Assembly: GCA_936941515.1 (NCBI GenBank)
Contig: CAKZJI010000124.1
Span: 1 to 9,295, forward strand
Length of the DNA: 9,295 bases
Source of the DNA: an uncultured Propionibacteriaceae bacterium
GTDB taxonomy: Bacteria > Actinomycetota > Actinomycetes > Propionibacteriales > Propionibacteriaceae
Direction of reading: 5' to 3'
Under the pieces are notes generated by a model, which was given only the letters and a program-made list of their open reading frames with translations, was not told the DNA's origin and did no database searches. Below, piece after piece: positions 1-5,757 of this stretch (its first letter is position 1; the number at the start of each line of letters is the position of its first letter). A program made the position numbers and the translations under genes.

Positions 1-481
1 GGGCCTGCGGGATGCCCTTGGCCTCCTCGGGCGGCAGCTCGTAGAGGTCCTTGTCGATCGGGTCCATCGGTTCGAGGGTCGCCTCGCTCGCCACGGGAGC
101 ACCCGCGATGCCCGTGCCGAGAGCGACGCCTCCGAGGACGGAGGCGGTGACGGCGGCCGCGACGGCGAGGGACGTCACCAGCCGGCGCCGACGTCGGCGC
201 GTCCGGACACGGTGGGCGATGGCGGGCAGCGTCGCCATCGACGGCGGCGCCTCCTCGCCGTCGTCCGATGGGCTGATGGCGAGAGCGTCCTCGACGGAGA
301 GGCGACCGACGATGCCGGGCAGTCCTGCCAGCTCTGCCACGGCCGCGCGGCAGGCCGCGCAGCCGCTGAGGTGCTGCTCGTACTCGAGTCGCTGATCCGC
401 GGGGAGAGCGCCGAGGACGTAGGACGCGTCCCAGTCGCGATACTCGTCCTCCGTCGCAGAGCTTCCGTGGTGGTCGTTCAT
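1..481 (-). CDS. Anti-sigma factor, zinc-finger (ZAS/RskA-like), 3' end outside the window
   Basis: This is a membrane anti-sigma factor that should bind the ECF sigma factor encoded just upstream and release it on a signal. Reading from ATG at 481, 160 codons stay open to the window edge, so the extracytoplasmic domain is incomplete. The N-terminal domain carries the zinc-binding anti-sigma signature H37-x3-C41-x2-C44, preceded by the usual acidic YVLGAL...EYEQHL helix. An arginine run (R95-R100) precedes one hydrophobic segment (about 101-128, Ala/Val/Gly-rich), which predicts a cytoplasmic N-terminus and an outside C-terminus. The start overlaps the sigma stop in an ATGA, so the two are probably translationally coupled. 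The family assignment is firm; the signal sensed cannot be seen. Confidence 0.88.
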   Translation of the reverse strand, partial: MNDHHGSSATEDEYRDWDASYVLGALPADQRLEYEQHLSGCAACRAAVAELAGLPGIVGRLSVEDALAISPSDDGEEAPPSMATLPAIAHRVRTRRRRRRLVTSLAVAAAVTASVLGGVALGTGIAGAPVASEATLEPMDPIDKDLYELPPEEAKGIPQA

Positions 482-996
482 CGGGTGACGCCCCTTTCCT
501 GCAGAGCCAGTCGCAGTCCGCGCAGTCCGTAGTGCAATCGAGATTTCGCTGTTCCCTCGGGGATGGAGTGCCGGCGGGCAATCTCGGGGACGGTGTGTCC
601 GAGGAAGTACGCGTCCACCACGATCTGACGATGCTCCACCGACAGCGATGCGAGAGCGTCGGCGACGAGGATGCTGTCCAGGACTGCGTCGGTGCGATCG
701 GGGACGGCGCCGCCGCCGTCCTCGTCCTTCGTCGGCACTTCGCGTCGGCTCCGAGCGGATCGGGCGTCGTCGATGACGAGGTTGCGGGCGACGGTGAACA
801 GCCACGCGCGAGTGGCGTCGGCGTCGCGTTCGAGGACCTGCGGGCGCTGCCAGGCCCGGACCATCGTCTCCTGCACGACGTCCTCCGTCAGCGCCGCGTT
901 CCGAGTGAGGTTCTGCACGAAGCGCCGCAAGGCCGGGCCGTGACTCTCGTACAACGCCGCCAGGAGCTCATCGACGGGGCGGGGCACAACGCTCAC
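478..996 (-). CDS. RNA polymerase ECF sigma factor (sigma-70 family)
   Basis: A 172-residue sigma factor with the two ECF domains. Region 2 is at about residues 8-85 (LYESHGPALRRFVQNL..., then the DVVQETMVRAW and WLFTVARNLVIDDAR segments), followed by a short acidic linker. Region 4 is at about 108-168 (LSVEHRQIVVDAYFLGHT, then the helix-turn-helix IARRHSIPEGTAKSRLHYGL). The start is GTG at 996; a TGA lies in frame a few codons upstream, so no longer start exists, although the GTG three codons later is possible. It ends in an ATGA overlap with the anti-sigma gene, the usual sigma/anti-sigma pair. The pattern resembles SigK/SigL-type ECFs that control secreted or cell-envelope proteins, but the exact ECF group needs a profile search. 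Confidence 0.93.
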   Translation of the reverse strand: MSVVPRPVDELLAALYESHGPALRRFVQNLTRNAALTEDVVQETMVRAWQRPQVLERDADATRAWLFTVARNLVIDDARSARSRREVPTKDEDGGGAVPDRTDAVLDSILVADALASLSVEHRQIVVDAYFLGHTVPEIARRHSIPEGTAKSRLHYGLRGLRLALQERGVTR

Positions 997-1055
997 CGCC
1001 TCGAAGCGCCACGGCGCGCTCCCTCATCACGGTTGCTGCGATCACTGCCGGTCAT
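993..1055 (-). CDS. Possible 20-codon leader ORF upstream of the sigma factor
   Basis: ATG at 1055 is preceded by a purine-rich GGAAGGG and opens a 20-residue, Arg/Ser/Asp-rich peptide (MTGSDRSNRDEGARRG...). Its TGA overlaps the GTG start of the sigma factor (GTGA). The sigma GTG itself has only a poor ribosome-binding site, so translation could be coupled through this leader. The peptide has no recognisable domain. Conservation of the overlap in relatives would be the main support; without it this may be chance. Confidence 0.3.
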   Translation of the reverse strand: MTGSDRSNRDEGARRGASRR

Positions 1056-1081
1056 CCCTTCCGTCCTTGCCTGTTGAGAAC

Positions 1082-1132
1082 CGGCGACCCGTCCGGACGA
1101 TGCGCTTCGCTGCGTGCGGGGACGGGTCGCCG
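1082..1132 (-). terminator. 13-bp inverted repeat, likely terminator of the lipoprotein remnant
   Basis: CGGCGACCCGTCC at 1082-1094 pairs perfectly with GGACGGGTCGCCG at 1120-1132 around a 25-nt loop that can form a small inner hairpin (1102-1110). It begins 5 nt after the stop codon of the minus-strand lipoprotein fragment and is followed in that direction by a short T-rich stretch (TTCT). It therefore fits a GC-rich, weak-U-tract terminator separating the lipoprotein gene from the sigma factor gene. An operator role upstream of the sigma gene is an alternative. Confidence 0.55.
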
Positions 1133-1137
1133 TCGCA

Positions 1138-1254
1138 TCAGGACGCCGGGGTGGCGGTGCTCATGGCCGCGGCTTCCTTGTTCATCGTGCCGTCAGGGAG
1201 GAGGACGTACCAGGCGTCCTTCACACCCTGCCCGTTGACCTGGCCCGGCGCGGC
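1138..1254 (-). pseudogene. 3' fragment of a COG4315 / secreted-repeat (Lipoprotein_15) lipoprotein gene
   Basis: The last 35-40 codons of this minus-strand frame end APGQVNGQGVKDAWYVLLPDG followed by a short Met/Ala/Thr tail and TGA at 1138. The pattern PGxVNGQG-x4-WYV-x2-PDG is the end of the repeat found in COG4315 predicted lipoproteins (Pfam Lipoprotein_15). Homology stops at about 1251-1257, exactly where the plus-strand methyltransferase homology begins, so the signal peptide, lipobox and the rest of the protein are missing. The frame stays open to 1572, but that extension is antisense of the methyltransferase and not protein-like. In an intact locus the lipoprotein would lie upstream of, and on the same strand as, the sigma/anti-sigma pair. 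Confidence 0.62.
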
Positions 1255-1584
1255 GCAATGGTCACCGACCGTTACCAGCATGTGCGCCACCACCCGACGG
1301 TGGCGGAGTTCACCGCCTGGGCGCAGGAGGCGGGACTGGAAGTCATCGGGGTCGACATCTTCCCCGACTCCGAACAACTGGAGACCTATGACCTGCCGCG
1401 GAACTGCGTGCTGGTCTTCGGGCAGGAAGGCCCCGGGCTGAGTGACGAAGTGCACGCGGCGGCAACCACCACCCTGAGCATCGAGCAGTTCGGTTCCACC
1501 CGGTCCATCAACGCCGCCTCCGCGGCGGCCATTGCCATGCATGCCTGGATTCGCCGGCACGCCTTCGGGCAAGTGCTGCGCTAA
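1246..1584 (+). pseudogene. 5'-truncated SpoU/TrmH-family RNA 2'-O-methyltransferase
   Basis: About 112 codons of the C-terminal part of a SpoU-class RNA methyltransferase. Family-like sequence starts at RRGAMVTDRYQHVRHHPTV (from about 1246). It includes motif 2 (VLVFGQEGPGLSDEV) and motif 3 (LSIEQFGSTRSINAASAAA), which build the trefoil-knot SAM pocket. Motif 1, with the conserved Asn/Arg pair near the N-terminus, is absent, so the fragment should be inactive. ATG at 1258 could start a short product, and the frame extends back to 1114, but residues before about 1246 are antisense to the lipoprotein remnant. All seven leucine codons in the fragment are CTG. Its TAA overlaps the stop of the convergent phosphatidyltransferase gene by a few bases. 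Confidence 0.8.
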
Positions 1585-2369
1585 CCATCCGACAGGTCGG
1601 CGTGGGAGGAGCAGGTCCTCCCGACCCGGGTCGGCTCACGGTCCCCGCGCGAGGATGTCCCGCGTTCCAGGGTGATGATGTCGCGCAGGAAGGACGTGAG
1701 CAGCAACGCCAAGCTGAGTGCCAGGATGATGCAGGCTCCCGTGAGGGGAACCACGGGGACCAGCGCCACCACCAGGACCACCGCCTGTATCGCTGCGACG
1801 ACCCGGCGGAATTGGCTGAAATCCAGGGGCTCCCGCCATGCGGGCCGGAACCACGACAGGACGACGAAGGCATATCGCATCAGGCCGATGGCCAGGACCC
1901 AGGGGCCGATGGTGAAGGCCAGGGGCACCGTGAGCACCAGCAGCAAGGCGGCGTCGGTTTCCATGTCCAGACGCGACCCCTGGGCCGAGGCGGTGCCGGT
2001 GTGCCGGGCCACCCTGCCGTCGACGGCGTCCAGCAGGACGGCGGGTGCCGCCAACAGGACCAGCCACCAGGAACGATGCGGAGCCGTGTCGAGGGCGGCC
2101 AGCATGACGATCGTCGCGCAACCGCCGCCGAGCACCGCCCGGCTTAGGGTGACACGGTCGGCCAGGGTGGAGAACAGGGGGTTGCGCCGCACCATGGTCA
2201 CCACGGCGACCGAGACCAGGGTCAAGCCGCTGGCGATGGCGGCGACGCTGCCCCAGGCAGACGTCTTGCCGAAGTGGACGAGCGTGACGCCCAGCCCCAC
2301 GGAGCCCACGACGGTGCAGAGTACATCGACCATCGCCTGTCGCCGGAACGGCGTCGTCGGATGGCGCAT
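1581..2369 (-). CDS. CDP-alcohol phosphatidyltransferase family membrane enzyme
   Basis: A 262-residue integral membrane protein. It carries the full signature D114-xx-D117-G118-xx-A121-R122-x8-G131-xxx-D135-xxx-D139, which binds the metal ions and CDP-linked substrate in enzymes that displace CMP from a CDP-alcohol. About six hydrophobic segments are visible (near 14-32, 40-60, 80-94, 101-113, 142-170, 190-229). The C-terminal 30 residues are polar and look dispensable. I chose ATG 2369 because GAGGA lies 5 nt upstream; the frame runs further back, but only antisense to the dehydrogenase gene. The substrate is unknown. The neighbours suggest the acceptor or donor may be a pterin- or ribityl-type alcohol rather than ordinary glycerol phosphate, but this is inference from context. 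A normal PgsA-type phospholipid synthase cannot be excluded. Confidence 0.88.
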   Translation of the reverse strand: MRHPTTPFRRQAMVDVLCTVVGSVGLGVTLVHFGKTSAWGSVAAIASGLTLVSVAVVTMVRRNPLFSTLADRVTLSRAVLGGGCATIVMLAALDTAPHRSWWLVLLAAPAVLLDAVDGRVARHTGTASAQGSRLDMETDAALLLVLTVPLAFTIGPWVLAIGLMRYAFVVLSWFRPAWREPLDFSQFRRVVAAIQAVVLVVALVPVVPLTGACIILALSLALLLTSFLRDIITLERGTSSRGDREPTRVGRTCSSHADLSDG

Positions 2370-2374
2370 CGGAT

Positions 2375-2379
2375 TCCTC
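2375..2379 (-). promoter_or_regulatory. Ribosome binding site of the phosphatidyltransferase gene
   Basis: GAGGA on the minus strand, 5 nt before ATG 2369. It fixes the start of this gene inside a much longer open frame. It is one of the few clear Shine-Dalgarno sequences in the window. Confidence 0.7.
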
Positions 2380-2402
2380 GGTGATCGGGGGTATCTCCTG
2401 GC

Positions 2403-2408
2403 GAGTCT
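2403..2408 (-). promoter_or_regulatory. Candidate -10 element for the phosphatidyltransferase gene
   Basis: TAGACT on the minus strand (TANNNT type) would place transcription start near 2396 and give a leader of about 27 nt containing the GAGGA site. No good -35 hexamer is visible, as is common in actinobacteria. Confidence 0.35.
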
Positions 2409-2473
2409 ACCGACGCCCAGCCCGCCCCAGGCCTCGCGGGTGCGTCCGGGGCCGGAGCCGTCCGGTATCCGGG

Positions 2474-2485
2474 CATAATCGGAGC
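2474..2485 (+). promoter_or_regulatory. Candidate leaderless promoter of the dehydrogenase gene
   Basis: CATAAT at 2474-2479, then exactly 6 nt, then ATG 2486. With the usual 6-7 nt from -10 to start site, transcription would begin on the A of the start codon. The GGAG at 2481-2484 sits too close to ATG to be a normal Shine-Dalgarno. It lies in the 116-bp gap between divergent genes (2370-2485). Confidence 0.45.
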
Positions 2486-3490
2486 ATGGATTCACCGCAG
2501 TCGATGGACAGCACCGCCTATTGGACAACGGCACCCGGCGCCGGGGAATTCCGACGCGCCCGGCTGCGGCCTCCGGGGGTGGGAGAAGCGCTGGTGCGCA
2601 GCCTCTACTCCGGGGTGAGCCGGGGGACCGAGATGCTGGTGTACCGCGGAGAAGTGCCTCCGGAGGTCGCCGGACGGATGCGCGCCCCGTTCCAAGAGGG
2701 GGAGTTTCCCTTTCCGGTGAAGTACGGATACCTCTCCGTCGGGGTCGTCGAACAGGGGCCGGACGATCTTCTCGGACGTCGGACTTTCTGCCTGTATCCC
2801 CACCAGGACCGGTACGTTGTCCCCGTCGACGCGTTGACGGTGATCCCCGACGACGTCCCCAGCAGGCGTGCCGTCCTGGCCGGGCCCGTGGAAACGGCAT
2901 TGAACGCGCTGTGGGATGCCCCACCGTGCATCGGCGACCGTATCGCGGTCATCGGTGGCGGGATGATCGGTGCTTCGCTGGCTGTGTTGCTGAGCCGCTT
3001 CCCCCTGGGCCGACTTCAGCTGGTCGACACAGATCCGGTGAAGCGGGACATGGCCCGGGCCATGGGCATCGAGGCCGTGGAACCGGAGGCATTGCAGGCA
3101 GAATGCGACATCATCTACCACGCCTCCACCACCGAAGCGGGGCTGGCCCAGGGGCTGGAACGACTGGGCGACGAGGGAGAGCTCGTCGAACTTTCGTGGT
3201 TCGGCTCCCATGTTCCGGCAGTCCCCCTCGGCACCAGCTTCCACGCTCGCCGGCTGCGGATCACCGCCAGCCAGGTCTCCACCATCGGTCGTGCCCGCCG
3301 TTACCGGCGGACCCACGCCGCGCGCATGGACCTGGTCATGCACATGCTCCAGGACCCGGTGTTCGATGCCCTGATCAGTGGGGAGTCCGGCTTCGCGGAC
3401 TTGCCCGGTGCCATCGCCGGCCTCGCACAGGGGGAGTTGCCGACGCTTTGCCGGGCCATCCGCTATCCCGATCCCGGCCCGCGTGGTTAG
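2486..3490 (+). CDS. MDR-superfamily (zinc-type alcohol dehydrogenase-like) oxidoreductase
   Basis: A 334-residue medium-chain dehydrogenase/reductase of the COG1063 type. The N-terminal GroES-like half has LYSGVSRGTEMLVYRG at about 40-55. The Rossmann half has the nucleotide-binding G157-x-G159-xx-G162 after a beta strand (IAVIGGGMIG) and an acidic residue (LVDTDP, D181) that would favour NAD. The usual catalytic Cys is Ser45 in SGVSRGTE, and the four-Cys structural zinc loop is absent (only C102, C148 and two later Cys), so activity is probably zinc-independent. I used ATG 2486 because of the promoter-like CATAAT just upstream; ATG 2504 is possible. It precedes the PTPS-like gene by 9 nt. 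The probable role is reduction or oxidation of a side-chain carbonyl or alcohol in the cluster product. Substrate unknown. Confidence 0.85.
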   Translation: MDSPQSMDSTAYWTTAPGAGEFRRARLRPPGVGEALVRSLYSGVSRGTEMLVYRGEVPPEVAGRMRAPFQEGEFPFPVKYGYLSVGVVEQGPDDLLGRRTFCLYPHQDRYVVPVDALTVIPDDVPSRRAVLAGPVETALNALWDAPPCIGDRIAVIGGGMIGASLAVLLSRFPLGRLQLVDTDPVKRDMARAMGIEAVEPEALQAECDIIYHASTTEAGLAQGLERLGDEGELVELSWFGSHVPAVPLGTSFHARRLRITASQVSTIGRARRYRRTHAARMDLVMHMLQDPVFDALISGESGFADLPGAIAGLAQGELPTLCRAIRYPDPGPRG

Positions 3491-3499
3491 GCTCGGAAC
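3488..3499 (+). promoter_or_regulatory. TAGGCT-N6 leaderless promoter of the PTPS-like gene
   Basis: TAGGCT at 3488-3493 overlaps the TAG stop codon of the dehydrogenase and is followed by exactly 6 nt before ATG 3500. The same hexamer at the same distance precedes the RibA-RibD gene on the other strand. No Shine-Dalgarno is present, consistent with a leaderless transcript. Confidence 0.5.
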
Positions 3500-3880
3500 A
3501 TGTATCGATTGACCGTCCGCGACCACGTCATGATCGCGCATAGCCTTCCTGACCCGTTCTTCGGCCCTGCCCAGGCCCTTCATGGTGCGACCCTGGTGGT
3601 GGAGGTGACCTGGCGCCGCAGGGAGCTCGGTCCACAGTCCGTCGTCATGGATATAGGGGCCGCAACATCCATGCTTTCCGAGGTGCTCGAGCCCTTGCGC
3701 TACACAAACCTGGATGAACACCCTGCCTTCGCCGGTCGGCTGAGCACCACTGAAGCCATCGCCGGGCACATCAGCGATGAGCTGCGCCGCCACTTCGACA
3801 CCACGGAGTTCGCCGGAATGGAAGTCTTGCTGCGGGAGCATCCCGATGCGTGGGCAGCGCATGATGTCGACTTCGCATGA
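3500..3880 (+). CDS. 6-pyruvoyl-tetrahydropterin synthase / QueD-like protein, diverged active site
   Basis: A 126-residue protein of the PTPS/6-carboxytetrahydropterin synthase superfamily (COG0720), close to the usual length. Family landmarks: IAHSL (H14) for the first zinc ligand, GPAQALHGATLVVEV (H28) where the family has LHGHNY, VVMDIG (51-53) for the GmvxDF segment, NLDEHPAF (70-77) for the catalytic Asp/His region, STTEAIA (82-88), and LREHPDAWAAHD (111-122) near the pterin-binding Glu. The second His of HGH is Ala30, and the nucleophilic Cys usually found before it is missing. Metal binding or chemistry therefore probably differs from true PTPS or QueD. No queuosine genes are nearby; the neighbouring GTP cyclohydrolase II fusion suggests a GTP-derived substrate. 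Confidence 0.82.
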   Translation: MYRLTVRDHVMIAHSLPDPFFGPAQALHGATLVVEVTWRRRELGPQSVVMDIGAATSMLSEVLEPLRYTNLDEHPAFAGRLSTTEAIAGHISDELRRHFDTTEFAGMEVLLREHPDAWAAHDVDFA

Positions 3881-4919
3881 ACCGCTGGCAACGACGTTCA
3901 TCATCCCGACGGGGCTGCCTGGTCCTAGCGGCGGAAGCCGCTACAACAAGGCGCTAATCCGAGCCCTCGAGGCCGCGGGGTGCTCCGTGTCCGTCTGCGG
4001 GGTCCCCGGCCCGTGGCCCCGGCCCGAGGCGCGGGACCTTGAACGGCTCCGCGCGGCCTTGGCAGGCCGGGAGCAAGTGGTCGTTGACGGCCTGATCGCG
4101 TCGTCGGCCCCCGACGAGATCCAGGCCGCCGCCGCGTCGGGAACGCGGGTGCACGTCCTCTTCCACCTGTCGCTGCTCGTTGATGGCGCCGTGCCGCCCG
4201 ATGGCAGCGGGCGGGCGGCAGCCCTGGAACGACGGGCCCTGCAGTCGGCACACACCGTGATCTGCACGAGTAACTGGGCCGCACGAGACGTCGTGAACCG
4301 TTACGGCCCGCTCCCGACCCGTGTGGTGTCCCCCGGCACCGATCAGGCCCCGCTGGCCGTCGGGAGCGCCCCGCCCCAGCTGCTGCTGCTGGCATCGGTC
4401 ACGCCGCGCAAGAACCAACTGGCCATCCTGCGGGCCCTGGCGGCACTCACCGAACTGGACTGGCAGGCACTGCTGGTCGGCCCCGATGCCGCCGATCCCG
4501 ACTACGCCCAGCGCGTGCGATTATTCGCCGAGGCCGCCTTCCCTCCCGGCCGGGTCCAGGTCCTCGGTTCCCGGACCGGTCCGGGACTAGAGCGCATCTG
4601 GTCCGCGAGCGACCTGTTGCTTCTCGTCTCCCGGGCGGAGACCTTCGGAATGGTCGTGACGGAGGCCGTGGCCCGAGGCATCCCCGCGATCGTCGGTGCC
4701 GGCACCGGAGCGGAAGAGGCGCTCGCCCTTGGCCCACACGCACCTCCCGGAATTGCAGTGGCCCCTGATGACACCGCCGCACTGGAGGAGGTACTGCGTG
4801 GTTGGCTGAGCGATCCCGCGCAACGGGCGGCTTGGCGCCGGTCGGCCGAGGGTGCGCGCGGTATGCTGCCCACATGGGACGACTCGGCAGACCTGATGCT
4901 GCGGATCCTCACGCCGTGA
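3861..4919 (+). CDS. GT-B fold glycosyltransferase (GT4 family-like)
   Basis: A glycosyltransferase of 352 residues (ATG 3861) or 351 (ATG 3864). The N-terminal half has a GPSGGSRYN loop (about 21-29) after the first beta strand. The C-terminal half has LLLLASVTPRKNQ (start of the donor domain) and the EX7E motif E260-TFGMVVT-E268, typical of retaining GT4 enzymes using nucleotide sugars. There is no signal peptide or membrane segment, so it is cytoplasmic. The start overlaps the PTPS-like gene by about 20 nt; no strong ribosome-binding site is seen, so coupling is likely. It overlaps the methyltransferase by GTGA. Sugar and acceptor cannot be deduced; context suggests the pterin- or pyrimidine-derived intermediate as acceptor. 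Confidence 0.87.
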   Translation: MMSTSHEPLATTFIIPTGLPGPSGGSRYNKALIRALEAAGCSVSVCGVPGPWPRPEARDLERLRAALAGREQVVVDGLIASSAPDEIQAAAASGTRVHVLFHLSLLVDGAVPPDGSGRAAALERRALQSAHTVICTSNWAARDVVNRYGPLPTRVVSPGTDQAPLAVGSAPPQLLLLASVTPRKNQLAILRALAALTELDWQALLVGPDAADPDYAQRVRLFAEAAFPPGRVQVLGSRTGPGLERIWSASDLLLLVSRAETFGMVVTEAVARGIPAIVGAGTGAEEALALGPHAPPGIAVAPDDTAALEEVLRGWLSDPAQRAAWRRSAEGARGMLPTWDDSADLMLRILTP

Positions 4920-5740
4920 AACGACCCGAACGCCCGATCTCCAGTGATTGGCTGGACCTGAGGCGCCCTGCCGACGAACGGGCACGCGCCGGCTCAGCCC
5001 CCCTGCTCGATGCGCTCGCCGAACACTTCACGGAAACCGGCGCAGACAGCCCCGTGGACGTCATCGACGTCGGCGCCGGCACCGGTGCCAACCCGGCCTG
5101 GCTGGCACCGCGCCTGCGGTTCAGCCAGCAGTGGACGCTGCTGGACCACGACGCGGACCTGCTGGAACTCGTCCCCTCCCAGCTGCAGGATGCGCGGGTG
5201 CGACACGTCAGGCGGGTCACTGCCGGGATCGAGGATCTCGGGAGCCTGGACGAGGCGGAGCAGGACCGGTGCCTGATCACTTGCTCGGCGGTGCTTGATT
5301 TGCTCACCATGGACCAGCTAGCCGGTTTCTGCGATTTTCTGGCCGAGCGGCGCATGCCGGCCCTGCTCAGCCTCAGCGTCACCGGCGACGTGGTCCTGGA
5401 TCCCGGCCACTGGGCGGACGCCCAGATCACCCGGGCCTTCAACCAGCACCAACGACGCGGGTCGCTGGCCGGGCCCGACGCCGTCGGGTATGCCGCCGGC
5501 CGGCTCCGTGCCGATGGCATGCGTGTGGAGGTCGCGGAATCGCCCTGGAAGCTGGGCCCCGCCGATGACGTACTGCTGCGCCGCTACCTGCACGACCGGG
5601 CGCAGGCCGTCATCGAAGGCGCGCCGGACATGGGGGACGTCGTGGATTCCTGGTTGGCCGAGCACTTGGGGCAATCGGACGAGGGCAGGCTGCACGTGGA
5701 GGTGCGCCACCGCGAGCTCCTCTGCCTGCCGCCAGGATGA
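4916..5740 (+). CDS. Class I SAM-dependent methyltransferase
   Basis: A 274-residue protein from GTG 4916. SAM motif I is clear: VDVIDVGAGTGANPAWL, with D51, G53, G55 and G57. The motif II acidic position is D77 in WTLLDHDADLL, and LITCSAVLDLLT fits motif IV. The C-terminal part (about 150-274) has no recognised subdomain. I prefer GTG 4916 because its GTGA overlap with the glycosyltransferase stop matches the tight packing of this operon; an in-frame ATG at 4874 would instead overlap by about 45 nt. It is soluble. It presumably methylates an intermediate or sugar in the pathway; the acceptor atom is unknown. Confidence 0.82.
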   Translation: MKRPERPISSDWLDLRRPADERARAGSAPLLDALAEHFTETGADSPVDVIDVGAGTGANPAWLAPRLRFSQQWTLLDHDADLLELVPSQLQDARVRHVRRVTAGIEDLGSLDEAEQDRCLITCSAVLDLLTMDQLAGFCDFLAERRMPALLSLSVTGDVVLDPGHWADAQITRAFNQHQRRGSLAGPDAVGYAAGRLRADGMRVEVAESPWKLGPADDVLLRRYLHDRAQAVIEGAPDMGDVVDSWLAEHLGQSDEGRLHVEVRHRELLCLPPG

Positions 5741-5757
5741 TCGGCCACGCGCCATGA
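5737..5757 (+). other. Six-codon relay ORF between methyltransferase and membrane protein
   Basis: ATG 5737 overlaps the methyltransferase stop (ATGA), encodes only MIGHAP, and its TGA (5755-5757) overlaps the next gene's ATG 5754 (again ATGA). AGGA sits just before it. It may carry terminating ribosomes to the next start, which lacks its own ribosome-binding site. It may also be chance. Confidence 0.3.

Noticed and set aside
1138..1572. 144-codon minus-strand open frame extending the lipoprotein fragment
   Set aside because: Only the last 40 or so codons resemble a protein family. The rest is the exact antisense of conserved SpoU motifs and has no protein-like pattern.
2370..2924. Longer start for the phosphatidyltransferase, giving 447 residues
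   Set aside because: The added 185 residues are Arg/Pro-rich antisense of the dehydrogenase gene and its upstream region. A clear GAGGA site supports ATG 2369.
2492..3904. 470-codon minus-strand open frame
   Set aside because: It is the shadow of the dehydrogenase and PTPS-like genes, both of which carry recognised family motifs on the plus strand. High GC content commonly keeps antisense frames open.
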